Source: Sepiola atlantica (taxonomy: Eukaryota > Mollusca > Cephalopoda > Sepiida > Sepiolidae). From it: a stretch of DNA of 64,000 nt. Below are positions 52,985-63,799 of this stretch, piece after piece (the stretch's first letter is position 1; each line of letters starts with the position of its first letter). The stretch spans positions 62,252,272 through 62,316,271 of the forward strand of contig OY744525.1 in assembly GCA_963556195.1 (NCBI GenBank), given 5' to 3'. Position numbers and translations under genes: made by a program. The notes under the pieces are model-generated. The model did not search any database, was not told the DNA's origin, and was given only the letters and a program-made list of their open reading frames with translations.

Positions 52985-54450
52985 AAACCGATTATGAAAT
53001 TGCTTTTTTTACGGCATGTCAACCCTTTTTGAACTATTGAATGCCTAACATTATACAAAGCTTGTATTCTCTGTTTTACAGCATATAGACCAGTTTTGAA
53101 GTTATTTAATTTTTGAACCTAAAAAAAACTTCTCTAGTCTGTTTAATAGCATCAGCGCTTTTTGAATAATTTAATGTTTAAACACAATTAAAAGGTATGC
53201 CCTGTCTGTTGTATGTTATATCAACACTTTTTGGATTATTTAATGCCTAAATATAACAAAAAAAGTGTCCTGTCTTTTTATATGTCATATCAACGTTTTT
53301 TGTATGATTTAATACCTAAACACAATAAAAGGCTTGTCTGGTCTGTTGTATATCATATCAACACTTTTTTTGATTATTTAATGCCTAAACACAACAATAA
53401 GAGTGACTTGTCTGTTGCATGCCATATCAACGTTTTTTGTATATGATACCTAAACACAATAAAAGGTTTGTCTGGCCTGTTGCATATCATATCAACACTT
53501 TTTGGATTATTTAATGCCTAAACACAATAAAAGGTATGTCTTGCCTATTGTATATCACACCAACAAGTTTTGGATTATTTAATGCCTAAACACAACAATA
53601 GGAGTGCCTTGTCAGTTTTATGTCATATCAACATTTTTTGTATGATATAATACCTAAACACAATAAAAGGTTTGTCTGGCCTGTTGCATATCATATCAAC
53701 ATTTTTTGGATTATTTAATACCTAAACACAATAAAAGGAGTGCCTTGTCTGTTTTATGTCATATCAACGTTTTTTTGCATGATTTAATACCTAAACACAA
53801 TAAAAGGCTTGTCTGGTCTGTTGTATGTCATATCAACACTTTTTTGGATTATTTAATACCTAAACACAATAAAAGGAGTGACTAGTCTGTTTTATGTCAT
53901 ATCAACGTTTTTTTGCATGATTTAATACCTAAACACAATAAAAGGCTTGTCTGGTCTGTTGCATGTCATATCAACACTTTTTTGGATTATTTAATACCTA
54001 AACACAATAAAAGGAGTGCCTTGTCTGTTTTATGTCATATCAACTTTTTTTTGCATGATTTAATACCTAAACACAATAAAAGGCTTGTCTGGTCTGTTGT
54101 ATGTCATATCAACACTTTTTTGGATTATTTAATGCCTAAACACAATAAAAGGAGTGCCTTGTCTGTTGCATGCCATATCAACGTTTTTTGTATGATTTAA
54201 TACCTAAACACAATAAAAAGTTTGTCTAAAGAGTTTTATGGTATATCAGCATTTTGGTGATTATTAAATGCTTAAATGCAATAAAAGACTTGTCTGGTTT
54301 GTTTTACAGCATATCAACCCCTTTCAGGTTATTTAATTCTGAAAAGGGTAATCAAAACATTGTAGAGCATATCAAAACATGGTAAACCATTAGTCTAGTC
54401 TGTGTTGTGTCATATCAACCCTTTTCGTGTTCTTTAACTTTAATTGTTTT
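52985..54450 (+). repeat. ~70-bp satellite array with dimeric order, copy 2
   Basis: About 20 units. Between 53210 and 54240 two unit types alternate: type A has CAACGTTTTTTTGCATGATT and AAAGGCTTGTCTGGTCTGTT; type B has CAACACTTTTTTGGATTATT and AAAGGAGTGCCTTGTCTGTT. Both share TAATACCTAAACACAATAAA. The result is a ~140-bp higher-order period. Edge units (52985-53200, 54240-54450) are more diverged. Open frames (LMPKHNK-type peptides) are repeat artefacts. The array at 5140-6060 is the same family inverted. Confidence 0.9.
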
Positions 54451-54454
54451 CAAT

Positions 54455-55125
54455 TTCTATTTGAAAAACCCCGTTCATTATAGACGGAACAGATCTACTT
54501 GTAAGCGACTAATGTCTCTTCTTTAAACGACTGATTACAAAATCTAAGAAATATATTTAAAAACATGAATAACGATGTTCGGATTGGAATATTTCTTAGC
54601 TCATTATTTGCAATCAAAAAATATTCTCGTCTTCAATTAATTTTCTGGGGAAAAAAGATTGAATTTTGCATGCAATCATCTCTAAAGACTCAAATAGAGG
54701 TCGAAGAAAAGTCCAGATAGATTTTAATGCAATCTAGAATCGCAATCAACGAAGGCGGGGAGTTAAATTTGTTGACCAATCAAATCAGTTGTCTATATTT
54801 GTGGCTGAAACCGCTGAATATATGAGCTCTACTGGTGCAAATTTTTAATCCTCCACTCTATAATAAAGACCAATGTGTATTTATTTGTATATAAATAAAT
54901 ATATATCCATCCCGTCACGCAAACGTTAGCAAGTAAAAAAAAACCCCAAAACTGCCGAACGAAACCCTTTCAAGTGTTTGGGAGAATGGAGAACGCAAAT
55001 AGCAAGTAACTCTCTCTCCGCCGTTTAAAATGAATTCAGAAAGAAATCCATCACTTTATATCCATAATGAGTACAATCTCTTATGTTTCGTGCCTCCCCT
55101 TTTACGTATCATCACTAACTATGTT
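54455..55125. other. no gene recognised
   Basis: Mixed AT-rich sequence with no repeat or frame that I can identify. Confidence 0.4.
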
Positions 55126-55129
55126 AGAA

Positions 55130-55335
55130 TAAATATGTATATATGTACATCCAACTGTTTCTTAACCTTTGCCCTTTCATTCTTCTGACCTTGTGTCTTA
55201 TCCATGATAACACGGCATACAAGATGGCGGCCTTCTGTTCAGGAAAGATACCCAAACAAGTGGTCGCTAAAAACGTTAAATCTAGGATGTAAACTATTCG
55301 TTAGCTTTATAATAGCATTAAAGTGTCAGTTTTGT
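55130..55335 (+). repeat. dispersed repeat C, copy 1
   Basis: In order: ATGTATATATGTACATCCAA, CATACAAGATGGCGGCCTTC, GGAAAGATAC, GCTAAAAACGTTAAATCTAG, TTCGTTAGCTTTA. The same order recurs at 55860-56065 and, more diverged, at 28225-28370. AAGATGGCGGCC matches the YY1 recognition core (CCAT/ATGG with GCGGC). Confidence 0.65.
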
Positions 55336-55649
55336 TCTAGCGATTGAAGGTGGGACATACAGACACACTTTCTCCTTATATATTTTTATAATGGATAATA
55401 ATATTTAATTTAACAAACCCGTGTCGCAGTTGTCTTAGATGCCTTCTCTTCTGGTTTCAGCCACAGGCTCCCAGAACATCACAACAAAATGTAAATCAGA
55501 TTTATTTATACATTGTCCTTGCATCTCTCTCTATTCTATGACCCTGACAACACGTGTCGTTCTTACTGTATTGGGATATTAATGTATTTCTTCACTTAGT
55601 AATTATGTCTGAGGTTTTTACCCTTTTATGTATCATGTTTTCGCATTTA

Positions 55650-55845
55650 AGGATAGTAGAAAGTGGACTTTGGGTTTACTTTGGGCAGCCTCGTAACTCT
55701 CGCTTCTCTATTTTTGGGGTCGGAATCTATCCATATAACACTTATCGTTGGCTTGTTTTTGACCTTGAAGTGGTATTTTTCTTTAGCTCTTTCCATCAAG
55801 TGGCTTCATGTCTCGTCTAGAGCGATTTCCATAAAAAGTAATGAT
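55650..55845 (+). repeat. dispersed repeat B, copy 2
   Basis: Plus-strand counterpart of 49420-49690, lacking about 70 bp of its middle. The open frames here (55554-55986) are incidental. Confidence 0.75.
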
Positions 55846-55859
55846 AATAATAATAATAT

Positions 55860-56065
55860 CCCTTCTACATTTGTCTATGTGAGAAGAAAAGTGTATATAT
55901 GTAAATCCAAGTATTTCTTCATCGTTTGTCCTTTTTCCTTTTTATTCTTACCCACGTGGGTGCACCGAAGACAACACAACACATAAAATGGCGGCCTCGT
56001 CTTTCGGAAAAGATACACGGACATGTGCGTCGTTAAAAACGTTAAAGCTAGAATATCCGATATCC
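55860..56065 (+). repeat. dispersed repeat C, copy 2
   Basis: Second copy of the 55130-55335 unit: GTGTATATATGTAAATCCAA, AAAATGGCGGCCTCG, GGAAAAGATAC, GTTAAAAACGTTAAAGCTAG, TCCGTTAGCTTTA. Confidence 0.65.
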
Positions 56066-56069
56066 GTTA

Positions 56070-56800
56070 GCTTTAGGTTCATCGAAGAGACGATATCGTG
56101 TATAGAATGATAAATCTTTTCATATGAGCATTTAAAAGTATAAAAAAAGTGATCCATAGCACTACTTTCATCATAGATGTTGAAAACCATCACGTGGTCC
56201 TTCCTGTGAGTATCTGATTCTGAAAAGGAATTGGGGAAACCAATGTCAACACAGAATCAAGCAGGATAAAAAAGAAAATTAACATTGTGAGTCATTCGTA
56301 AAAGAAAATTCCATTTCAATTTTAATGTTACTTCTCTCTAATGTGAGGAGACAAACATGAAAATATATCAATTTTAGAATTTTACTAAACTGCAACAATA
56401 TATTGGATGTTACTCAATTATTTAATATGCGATTTATTTTTCTTTCCTATGCGATGAGACTCTTGTCAATGATTGATACATGACTGATGAACAAAATTGA
56501 TTAGCTCTTTTGGAAATAATATTGCTAAATATGGAACAAGTAGACCCACTAGTATATAAATAGGTTAGTTGAAAATAACAAGAAATTAAAGTTCAGTCAG
56601 GTTCAACTTGCTGAACTCGAGGTTAGGATTACTAGACTATGAGAATTGATAAAAACTGATATGACATCACATGGCTTAAAGAGAGAGTGAGAGAAAAGTT
56701 GGCCAGTTCGTTGGAAGCACGCCACATGTAAACATGTTAAATCTGAAAAGATATGATTAAACGGTGATTATCGATCTCTCTGTCTTCCTGCCATCACTGG
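56070..56800. other. no gene recognised
   Basis: AT-rich spacer up to the 3' tail of the LINE. Confidence 0.4.
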
Positions 56801-56805
56801 TAAGT

Positions 56806-58180
56806 GATTTTTTTTTATTTATTTATTTATTTTTTTTACATGATTCACCCCAAACAAGGCAGGACGCCACTGTAAATGTAAGGGGCTACTGAGAAAAAGG
56901 AAAAGGGGAGAAGGATTGGTGGTTCAGCTTAAATTGGGATCTGAGCAGCGAGATGTCTGTTTACATTAGTTTTAAATTTCTGCATGTCAGTACTGTCGGG
57001 GAAACAGGGGGCAGGGAGGGAGTTCCAGAGGCCAGCAGCACGAGGAAAGAAGCTATTTGAGTAGAATGCTCTCCGGCATCTGGGGACCTCCACAGTGAAT
57101 GAATGAGATTTAGTAGAATGTCGAGTTAGTCTAGTGAACTTACGTCGAGGGGGCACCAGAGTAGCCAACTCATCGGAGCATAATCCATTGAAGTATTTGT
57201 AAAACAAACACAAGGATGCCACATTGCGGCGATGGGACAGGGGCTGGAGCTTAGCTGACAGTGAGGGACCTATTAGGTTGACTACTCTTTTTTGGACTTT
57301 GTCAAGGAGGGAGAGACTAGTAGATGATGCACCAGCCCAGATGTGGCAACAATACTCCATGCATGGGCGGATGGTGGCTTTGTAGAGATACAGGATAATG
57401 TCAGGTGTAAGGAGTCCACTAGCACGGTAGAGGGAGCCAACCTTCTTTGCGGCAGCCTTGGCAATGTCTTCAATGTATGTGTTCCAATTCATGTTACCTG
57501 TGAAGGTTAGGCCAAGGAGTTTGAATGATGAACTCTCAGGTAGGGTGTTATTTGCCATGACAATCGGTGGATGGAGAGGCTTCTTGTAGTTGTTGAAGGA
57601 AAGGAGCTTAGTCTTTGCGGCATTAAAAGTCACCAACCATTTATGGCCCCAATCCACTACAGCCTGGAGGTCATTTTCTAAGGATTCAGCCATTGCCTCA
57701 GATACGATCGCGTCTGTTTTGCCAACATGGCGAGAGTAAAGCGTGGTGTCGTCAGCAAATAAACCAATCTCAGACACTATGTCATCAGGGAGATCGTTTA
57801 TATAGATCAGGAACAACAAAGGTCCAAGAATAGATCCCTGGGGCACACCAGCATTTATGTCACGTTGCTTAGATGAACGGCCATCGAGGACAACCTGGAT
57901 TTTTCTTTTGCTTAGGAAGGATCTAATTATATTAAGTAGTTGCCCAGTAATACCGTATGAGCGTATTTTCAGGAGAAGTCCTTTATGCCATACCTTGTCA
58001 AAGGCCTTGGATATATCAAGCGCTACTGCCCTAGCTTCACCTGCCTTGTCGAGAGTATGATACATGCGTTCAGAGATGACCGTTAAGATGTCTGCAGTAG
58101 ATTGTGCTTGTCTAAATCCATACTGGCGGTCAGATAGAAGTTTAGCATTAACTAAGTGACGTACTATCACTAGATTGATT
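56806..58180 (-). mobile_element. 5'-truncated LINE, CR1/jockey-type
   Basis: Minus-strand element of about 1.37 kb. It begins abruptly inside the reverse transcriptase near 58180 and ends with a 3' untranslated region and an A-rich (AAAT)n tail (56806-56840). The 5' truncation with an intact remaining frame indicates a recent target-primed insertion. Other fragments in the window (541-790, 1250-1850, 3090-3760, 37745-38290, 60860-61410) are related. Confidence 0.85.
56929..58170 (-). CDS. LINE reverse transcriptase, C-terminal 413 codons, open
   Basis: Retroelement reverse transcriptase that copies LINE RNA at the target site. Uninterrupted for 413 codons, but it starts mid-protein: the first codon is GTG in a truncated element and no ATG start is implied. 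Motifs in order: RQYGFRQAQSTADIL (~16-30), VALDISKAFDKVWH (motif A with catalytic Asp, ~49-62), GVPQGSILGPLLFLIYINDL (B, ~107-126), GLFADDTTLYS (C with Asp-Asp, ~135-145), AAKTKLLSF (D, ~183-191), FKLLGLTF (E, ~216-223). The thumb and C-terminal MEYCCHIWAGAS (~275) and AGLWNSLPAPCFP (~382-394) follow. The upstream endonuclease is missing, so the element cannot move by itself. It is the youngest-looking LINE copy in the window. Confidence 0.9.
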   Translation of the reverse strand: MIVRHLVNAKLLSDRQYGFRQAQSTADILTVISERMYHTLDKAGEARAVALDISKAFDKVWHKGLLLKIRSYGITGQLLNIIRSFLSKRKIQVVLDGRSSKQRDINAGVPQGSILGPLLFLIYINDLPDDIVSEIGLFADDTTLYSRHVGKTDAIVSEAMAESLENDLQAVVDWGHKWLVTFNAAKTKLLSFNNYKKPLHPPIVMANNTLPESSSFKLLGLTFTGNMNWNTYIEDIAKAAAKKVGSLYRASGLLTPDIILYLYKATIRPCMEYCCHIWAGASSTSLSLLDKVQKRVVNLIGPSLSAKLQPLSHRRNVASLCLFYKYFNGLCSDELATLVPPRRKFTRLTRHSTKSHSFTVEVPRCRRAFYSNSFFPRAAGLWNSLPAPCFPDSTDMQKFKTNVNRHLAAQIPI

Positions 58181-58184
58181 AAGG

Positions 58185-60510
58185 AACGAAAATCAAGCTG
58201 AATAAACCTCCTCTATCTTCCAACAGTTTTGTCTTCACTTAGTCCTTTTTCGAAGTATGAAAGAACTTATTTGCAAGCGGTGTTCACTCAGTTGCAAGAG
58301 CGTGTACAAGGAAAACATGCCGTGACCAATTAGGAATACAAATTGTAGGCTTTAATGTTTTGCAATAATTATGGTAATTTGACATTTTACATGTATGACA
58401 CAAAGTTGAAATGCAACAATATCACCTAAAAATAAAACTAGATCTTGAATCCTAACTCTCACGGGATAGCAAACAGGACCCACAGAACAAGGACCTTCAA
58501 GAAACAATGTTTATCACAATCGGGACGAGCTTAGAACAGAAACCAACAACAACTAAGCAGCAGGCTAGTCGTCAAACTAACTGTTGTGCCCTTTAAAGGC
58601 CTTTAATAAATACGACAACACGGTTGTATATTTACAAGAGTGTATTTATTAAAGTACAAAAATAATATGTTACAGAAAGTCTGCGTCCGATACTGTGGCT
58701 ATGACTGCAACTGATGAGTGCCACAACACTTAGCCATAACTCTATCCATAGATAGAGAAATAGGGTAGATCAATATCACACCATAACACTAACTGAATAG
58801 TTGAAATACACTTGTTTATATCGAACTCAAAATGTCAGTGATTGGTCAGCAAAACAAATCATTTGCATAATTGGATGCTGTTCCGAACGTTTGTCTATAG
58901 CCGTTTGTTTGAGAGAGCCACTGTTCCCTTTCTACTGCAGGCACAGCACACAGGTTGGCAGAACCGGAAGCAGTAAGCAATTCATTGTTCGTATCAGCTC
59001 CACTACATCTTTTCTCTTGCCTTAATCATAATTTTGTATTTTAAAACATGAAAGATATATACGTGGCACAGGGACACACACACAAACGATTTTTAGATTG
59101 TTCTTTTAGATAAAAAGAATCACACATTTAAAAAATCTTTTTGGTGGGTTTTATTATAATTCAATGAATGATGATATTTCATTAGTGTAAAAAGGTGAAA
59201 TTTTAGAATTTCATCTTTTTAAAAATTAATTTTCCACCTTCTCCAATGACTGTCTGGGAACAGTCAATGCAAACCCTTGTGTATTAACAAATATGGAGTT
59301 ACATCCCGTTTTTTTAAGAAAATAATTCCGACCCAGTCAAATTATTTTCAAGGAGGAATTAAATCTAATTACATTTTATTGTTCGTGACAACATACTGCA
59401 AATGATCCACCAAAATCTCTGACAAACCAGAATCAAATATTGATTTTGTAGGAAGAAAATCGAGAAAGAGACTGACTTAACTTTATATATTAAATATATA
59501 ATTGCATTGTTCTTGCTTGTTCGTCATTCATGTGCGACAGAGGTCGACATCTACACAAAAAAATAATTTAGCATTCTCCTGAGGGTGTGCATATTCTGGC
59601 AGCATTTCCTAACTGCAAGACAACCAGTGCTCTACCAGATCTACAGGAGACTGCCGGAACTTCAGTTTTCGAAGGAGTGTCTATCGTGCCCGATGCATGT
59701 TAATATTTTATCTCTAGATAGCCATTGACTCTACAAGTTGGTTAATCAGCCGTTTGTCAGGGTTTTTTTTATCTTGCTGAGTAACTAGCCACCCTCCTCA
59801 CCAGTAAAGACCGGTAGGATAATCAGTTTAGTCACTGATAACCCAACTATTCAGCAAGTAGTACGTAATTACATAGTATCAGTAGCACTCATCGAGACTG
59901 ATACACACACACACACACACAAAATACCTACAATCTTACAGTATATCTAACATATAAAATTAAGTCGGACAGATTTTCGACTGCAGGCCTAAATAGCTTG
60001 TGTTCTAAAATATCAATATTTCATTCTGAATATACATTTTTTTTTTCTTTATCGTTAGTCCATGTTGTTAAAAAAAAAGGTAATCTGCATTAATTTCTTT
60101 ACAAATACAATTATTCCTGCTCGGAATATTTTTCGAAAGAAAACCATCTTTCTTTTCTGCAGCAAATGTCAATTACAGATGGAAACCATTTTTCTTATCA
60201 GCAGCAAATTTCGCTATTATTACAAAATAGTAATACTGATATATTCTTTCGTTTAATAATGCTAATTAAATGCTAAAGAATTCATATTTTCATTCAGTTA
60301 CAAACTGCCGTCGAAAGAAATAATTTTAAATTTCAACGTCGAAAAATATCATAACACATCATTCATAAACGGTGTCTTCATTCCTAAACATAACTCATTT
60401 TAAATTCAATATAATAGGAGTTGTCTATGATAATGATAGCATACTCTCTCCGGAGAGCTTCACTACATGATTGAGAACAGAGCTGTATTTTTATTTTTTA
60501 TTTTTTATTG
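58185..60510. other. no gene recognised
   Basis: About 2.3 kb of AT-rich sequence. (AC)n at 59904-59921; 59940-60040 is a piece of the dispersed repeat that occurs at 41265-41350 and 48880-48975 (ACATATAAAATTAAGTCGGA). No exon, RNA gene or long frame recognised. Confidence 0.4.
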
Positions 60511-60514
60511 CAGA

Positions 60515-60640
60515 GAGGTGACACTGTTCTCTCACATACAGCGCTTGATATCCCCAAATGATCCCCCATCTATTACTGGCCAGGCTCAACGTCACTTAAC
60601 TGTGGTGATCTAACGAGAACCGGTGTGTCAACATGATTAT
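60515..60640 (-). mobile_element. 5S rRNA-derived SINE head
   Basis: The minus strand reads GTTGACACACCGGTTCTCGT, TAGATCACCACAGTTAAGTG, ACGTTGAGCCTGGCCAGTAA, then a GGGGATCATTTGGGGATATC block and AAGCGCTGTATGTGAGAGAA. It matches 5S rRNA and the copies at 27310 and 49895, and is slightly more diverged. Confidence 0.75.
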
Positions 60641-60744
60641 GTTGTATACGAGATGTTTACTTTATAACTAAAATTTTATTTCTTTTTCTGTATAAGTTTT
60701 AAAAATGTGCGAACGGAAAACAACAAAAATTAAAGACTAAAATG

Positions 60745-60790
60745 ACATTAGTGCATCCGGGGCAATGCCGGGTAGGGACAGCTAGCTATA
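60745..60790 (+). mobile_element. Helitron-like 3' terminus
   Basis: CATCCGGGGCAATGCCGGGT followed by AGGGACAGCTAG. Hairpin-forming GC-rich word then CTAG. Closely resembles the reverse complement of 3830-3872. The 5' end was not found. Confidence 0.4.
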
Positions 60791-60859
60791 AGAATAAAGA
60801 AATATTCTGATATCAGATATGTAAACATCTGAATTGTTTTGTCATCGGATCTTTAATTT

Positions 60860-61408
60860 TTTTGCTATTTGGTCACCGTTCATTAAGGCCAAGAACCATT
60901 CGAGGATAAAGGTTAATGAGACGGAAATGATTGTTAGCCGAAAGATGAGGAACACTATGAGAGTACAAACATTGATCAATGCTATGACCTGCGTTTGATT
61001 ACTTATGGGATGGTTTATGACAAGAATTTATTGACATTGGATTTGAAGACGATCAAGTTGTAATCAGCAGGGAAGCAGTCCTGCAGTAATGTGTTCTGTC
61101 CATGGAATTTTCATCTGACACTAGGCACACGTCGGGTGAAAGGAAAGTCGTTTCCGTTGTGGTAAAAGGACGAGTTCTTGCTGTGAATGTCTTACAAGGA
61201 AGAAACCAAAGATTGGAGCTCAATCGAGCAACTTCTATGGAAATAACATTAGAGTGGAGAGAGACTAGCAACGTATCTTCTGTGAGAAAGGGGCTGTAGG
61301 GAAGTGAAGAGATCATCCCCACCTCCCACTAGTTGCGAAGTCGATTTTGTACACTGTCAAGGCAGAAAAAAATGTGACAGCAGTATTCCATCTTAGGGTG
61401 TACATACA
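60860..61408 (-). mobile_element. LINE C-terminal/3' fragment
   Basis: Sister of 1250-1850 and 3090-3760. It shares GGTCACCG-TCATTAAGGCC, TTGACATTGGATTTGAAGAC, GGGAAGCAG and the final TACACTGTCAAGGCAG...GACAGCAGTATTCCATCTTA (the MEYCC segment on the minus strand). It is joined directly to the SINE at 61411. Confidence 0.65.
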
Positions 61409-61410
61409 TC

Positions 61411-61613
61411 TCCTTGGCTTTTTGGCTAGGAGCAAAGTGTAGCCAATGTTCTGATGCTACACTTCCTCTTTCCTGTCCTCGGTCAGTGAAGGAGAAATAT
61501 TTCTAGACTGAGGCAATTTTAATTTTTATCCCAATCTAGAATGCTCCTTTTTGGAGTTGGATTTTCCCCATATTAAAAACGACCTTGCCCTCGTGGGGAG
61601 GCAAATAAATAGC
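61411..61613 (+). mobile_element. U2-headed SINE (second type), near full length
   Basis: The head TCCTTGGCTTTTTGGCTAGG, AGCAAAGTGTAGCCAATGTT, CTGATGCTACACTT matches the 5' end of U2 snRNA and extends further 5' than the copies at 47293 and 51797. The body has a CTAGACTGAGGCAATTTTAA word. The tail is CGACCTTGCCCTCGTGGGGA, GGCAAATAAATAG. Confidence 0.8.
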
Positions 61614-61634
61614 TATAATATGGCACCACTCTCT

Positions 61635-61660
61635 ACTACTACTACTACTACTACTACTAA
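61635..61660. repeat. (CTA)n microsatellite
   Basis: Short (ACT)n run shortly after the SINE tail. Confidence 0.95.
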
Positions 61661-61664
61661 GGTT

Positions 61665-61980
61665 GATATCAACATTTTGTGAGATGAGTTATTGTTTTTC
61701 TGTTAGCGGATTATTTTGGGCTGCATAATCTTTTGGGAAGCCCCAACATCCTCCATTTTGACGATGGCAGAGAGTTTTTTTAGGTTTTCTTTTATTGCGT
61801 TTTACATCACTGACAATCCGATCCATTTATCTTTGTTGAGTGTTTAATTAATTTCTTTCTTCTTTTGGCTTGTTCAAACATCTGTGCCATTCCAGTGACT
61901 GTCCCTCCCTCCCACCGATTGTTGGAATTAAATTGCAATGTGTACACTTGTCGTTCGTCTCTCTTTTTAATGAATGATGT
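61665..61980. other. no gene recognised
   Basis: Spacer between the SINE and the homopurine tract, with a CCATTTTGACGATGGCAG word but no identified feature. Confidence 0.35.
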
Positions 61981-61984
61981 CTGC

Positions 61985-62600
61985 AACGGATGGGCAGGCG
62001 GATAGGCGGATACACGAAAGGAAGAGAAAGGAAGGATGGGGAAGAGAACGTAAGGATGGGTAAAAGAAAGAAAGGGGGGAGGAGAGAAAGAAAGGAGGAT
62101 GAGAGAAAGGAAAGAATGAGGAGAGAAAGGAAAGAAGGGGGAAGATGAAGGAAGGAAAGATAGGGGAAGAGAAAAGAAGAAAGAGAAACGGAAAAGAAAG
62201 GGAGAAAGGAAGGTAAAGGAAGGGAGAAAGGGGAAGGAAGAGGAAGAGAAAGAAGGAAAAGGGAAGAGACAGGAAGAAAGGAAGGAAAAGAGAAAGGAAG
62301 AAGGGAAGAGAAAGAGGGAAAGGGAGGAGAAAGGAAGGAAAGGGGAAGGAAAAGGAAGGAAGGAAGGCGGAGAACAGAAAGAAGGGGAATATAAAGGAAG
62401 GGGACGAGAAAGAAAAAGAGGGGGAGGAGAAAGGTAGAAAGAGGAACAGAAAGGAAGGAAAGGGAAGAGAATGAAAGGGCAGAAAGAAAGACAGAAAAAG
62501 ATACGGAGGAAGGATGAAAGGAAATAGAAAGGTAAAATCAGAAAGAAAGAGAAAGAAACACAAGAAGAGAAAGAAAGAGAAAAGGAAATGTAACAAGATT
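61985..62600. repeat. 0.6-kb homopurine tract (GGAA)n-like
   Basis: Plus strand almost entirely A/G, built of GAAAGGAAGG-type units with short G runs. The 209-codon minus-strand frame (Phe/Leu/Ser/Pro only) is a composition artefact. Confidence 0.95.
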
Positions 62601-62604
62601 ATAT

Positions 62605-63190
62605 ATGGGTGTGTAAATATAAGGTTAAATTTAAATTCTGAGATGCTAGAATTAGCGTCACAAGATTAATTCTATTTCTGTTAAACGTTTTTAGAATGTT
62701 GTTACTCGTTTCATACGTAATGTTATTTGTTGTAGGTTGCTGGGATTTTAATAAAAGTAGCTGCAAGTCCCGGAATTTAAATTGTAAACGTCCCTCTGGA
62801 ACTGCACCGGTTTGTTGTTTTACCGTCTAATGACTTCACATATCGCATTCTTGGCTGTTTTTTTTTTAATTCTCTTCTTTTTTTCAGCGTTTTGTTCATT
62901 TGTTTCTTTTTGTCAACGAAAAATCGAAAGTACTAATGATACTTATGGAATATTCATTAATTTTTTTTTTTTTGGGGGGGGGGGGGAGATTTTGACGCAA
63001 AAAAGATTATTACAAAAATTGAAACAATAAAAAAAAGATATAATCAAGCAGTGAATTCTGTTATGTTTAACAATGTTGGCTTAAATACATATATATATAT
63101 ATATATATAAGCAAGTTCCGCTCGAGTGTTGAACACTGTAGACGACAAGACGCTTCCCCCGCCTCCCGGGTGTACCTTAATTTCAATTAC
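62605..63190. other. no gene recognised
   Basis: AT-rich with T-run and G-run near 62957-62988 and (TA)n at 63090-63108. No gene. Confidence 0.4.
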
Positions 63191-63194
63191 TGTC

Positions 63195-63300
63195 TATGTC
63201 GATTTCTCGCAGCCGTGTGGTCCTGAGCGTTTGTCTCGTGATTGTAGCCTAAATCTATGAACTGCGTTCGAACCCATGCGACCGCCTGCAACCACCACTC
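63195..63300 (+). mobile_element. tRNA-like sequence
   Basis: GCAGCCGTGTGGTCCTGAGC carries an A-box-like GTGTGGTCCTGAGC and, about 50 bp on, ACTGCGTTCGAACCCATGCG holds a good B-box (GTTCGAACC). The outer ends (GCAGCCG, CGACCGCCTGC) do not form a clean acceptor stem, and the spacing resembles a tRNA-derived SINE head. Confidence 0.45.
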
Positions 63301-63304
63301 CTAC

Positions 63305-63763
63305 ATTGATGAGGGTAAGAGAGCACGAAACGACGTCGTCTGTAGGTGAAAAAAACTTTAATATTTAAAAATATTTCTAGTATATATATATATATATACA
63401 TGCGTTTTCAACTTTTATTGGTTTGTTGTGTTTGTTATTGTTTTCTCATGGTTATCTAAAAGCTTAGCTCTGTACGGTAAAATCAAAATGGCAGCTTGAT
63501 CTGAATTTTGTCATCCTATTAACAGGTGGAGGGGGGACTTTCGTGTGAGTGTTGACTGTTTTCCATTTTATCCTTGAACTTTTTGCATCATCTAACATTC
63601 TTATAAATGTTTTTTCTTGAGGTTTCTGATGAGCAGTGTGTAATTGCTTCTGATTATAGCATCTTGCACGTTATAAAACGATTGTAAAAACCATCGACAA
63701 TTCTGTCATTGCAAAATAAATATTATGATTAACATATGAATTTTGGTCATTGGAATGTAACTA

Positions 63764-63799
<36 letters not shown>

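Noticed and set aside
53213..54200. Repetitive peptide frames (LIPKHNKRLVWS type)
   Set aside because: Translation of the ~70-bp satellite; units shift frame and no start or splice signals are present.
52985..54450. CRISPR-like array of repeats and spacers
   Set aside because: The 'spacers' are themselves alternating satellite sequence, units are directly tandem, and the genome is animal.
61967..62596. 209-codon open frame on the minus strand
   Set aside because: Homopurine/homopyrimidine repeat; Phe/Leu/Ser/Pro only, no complexity.
63195..63300. Functional tRNA gene
   Set aside because: A and B boxes are present but no acceptor stem or anticodon arm can be completed; more likely a SINE head.
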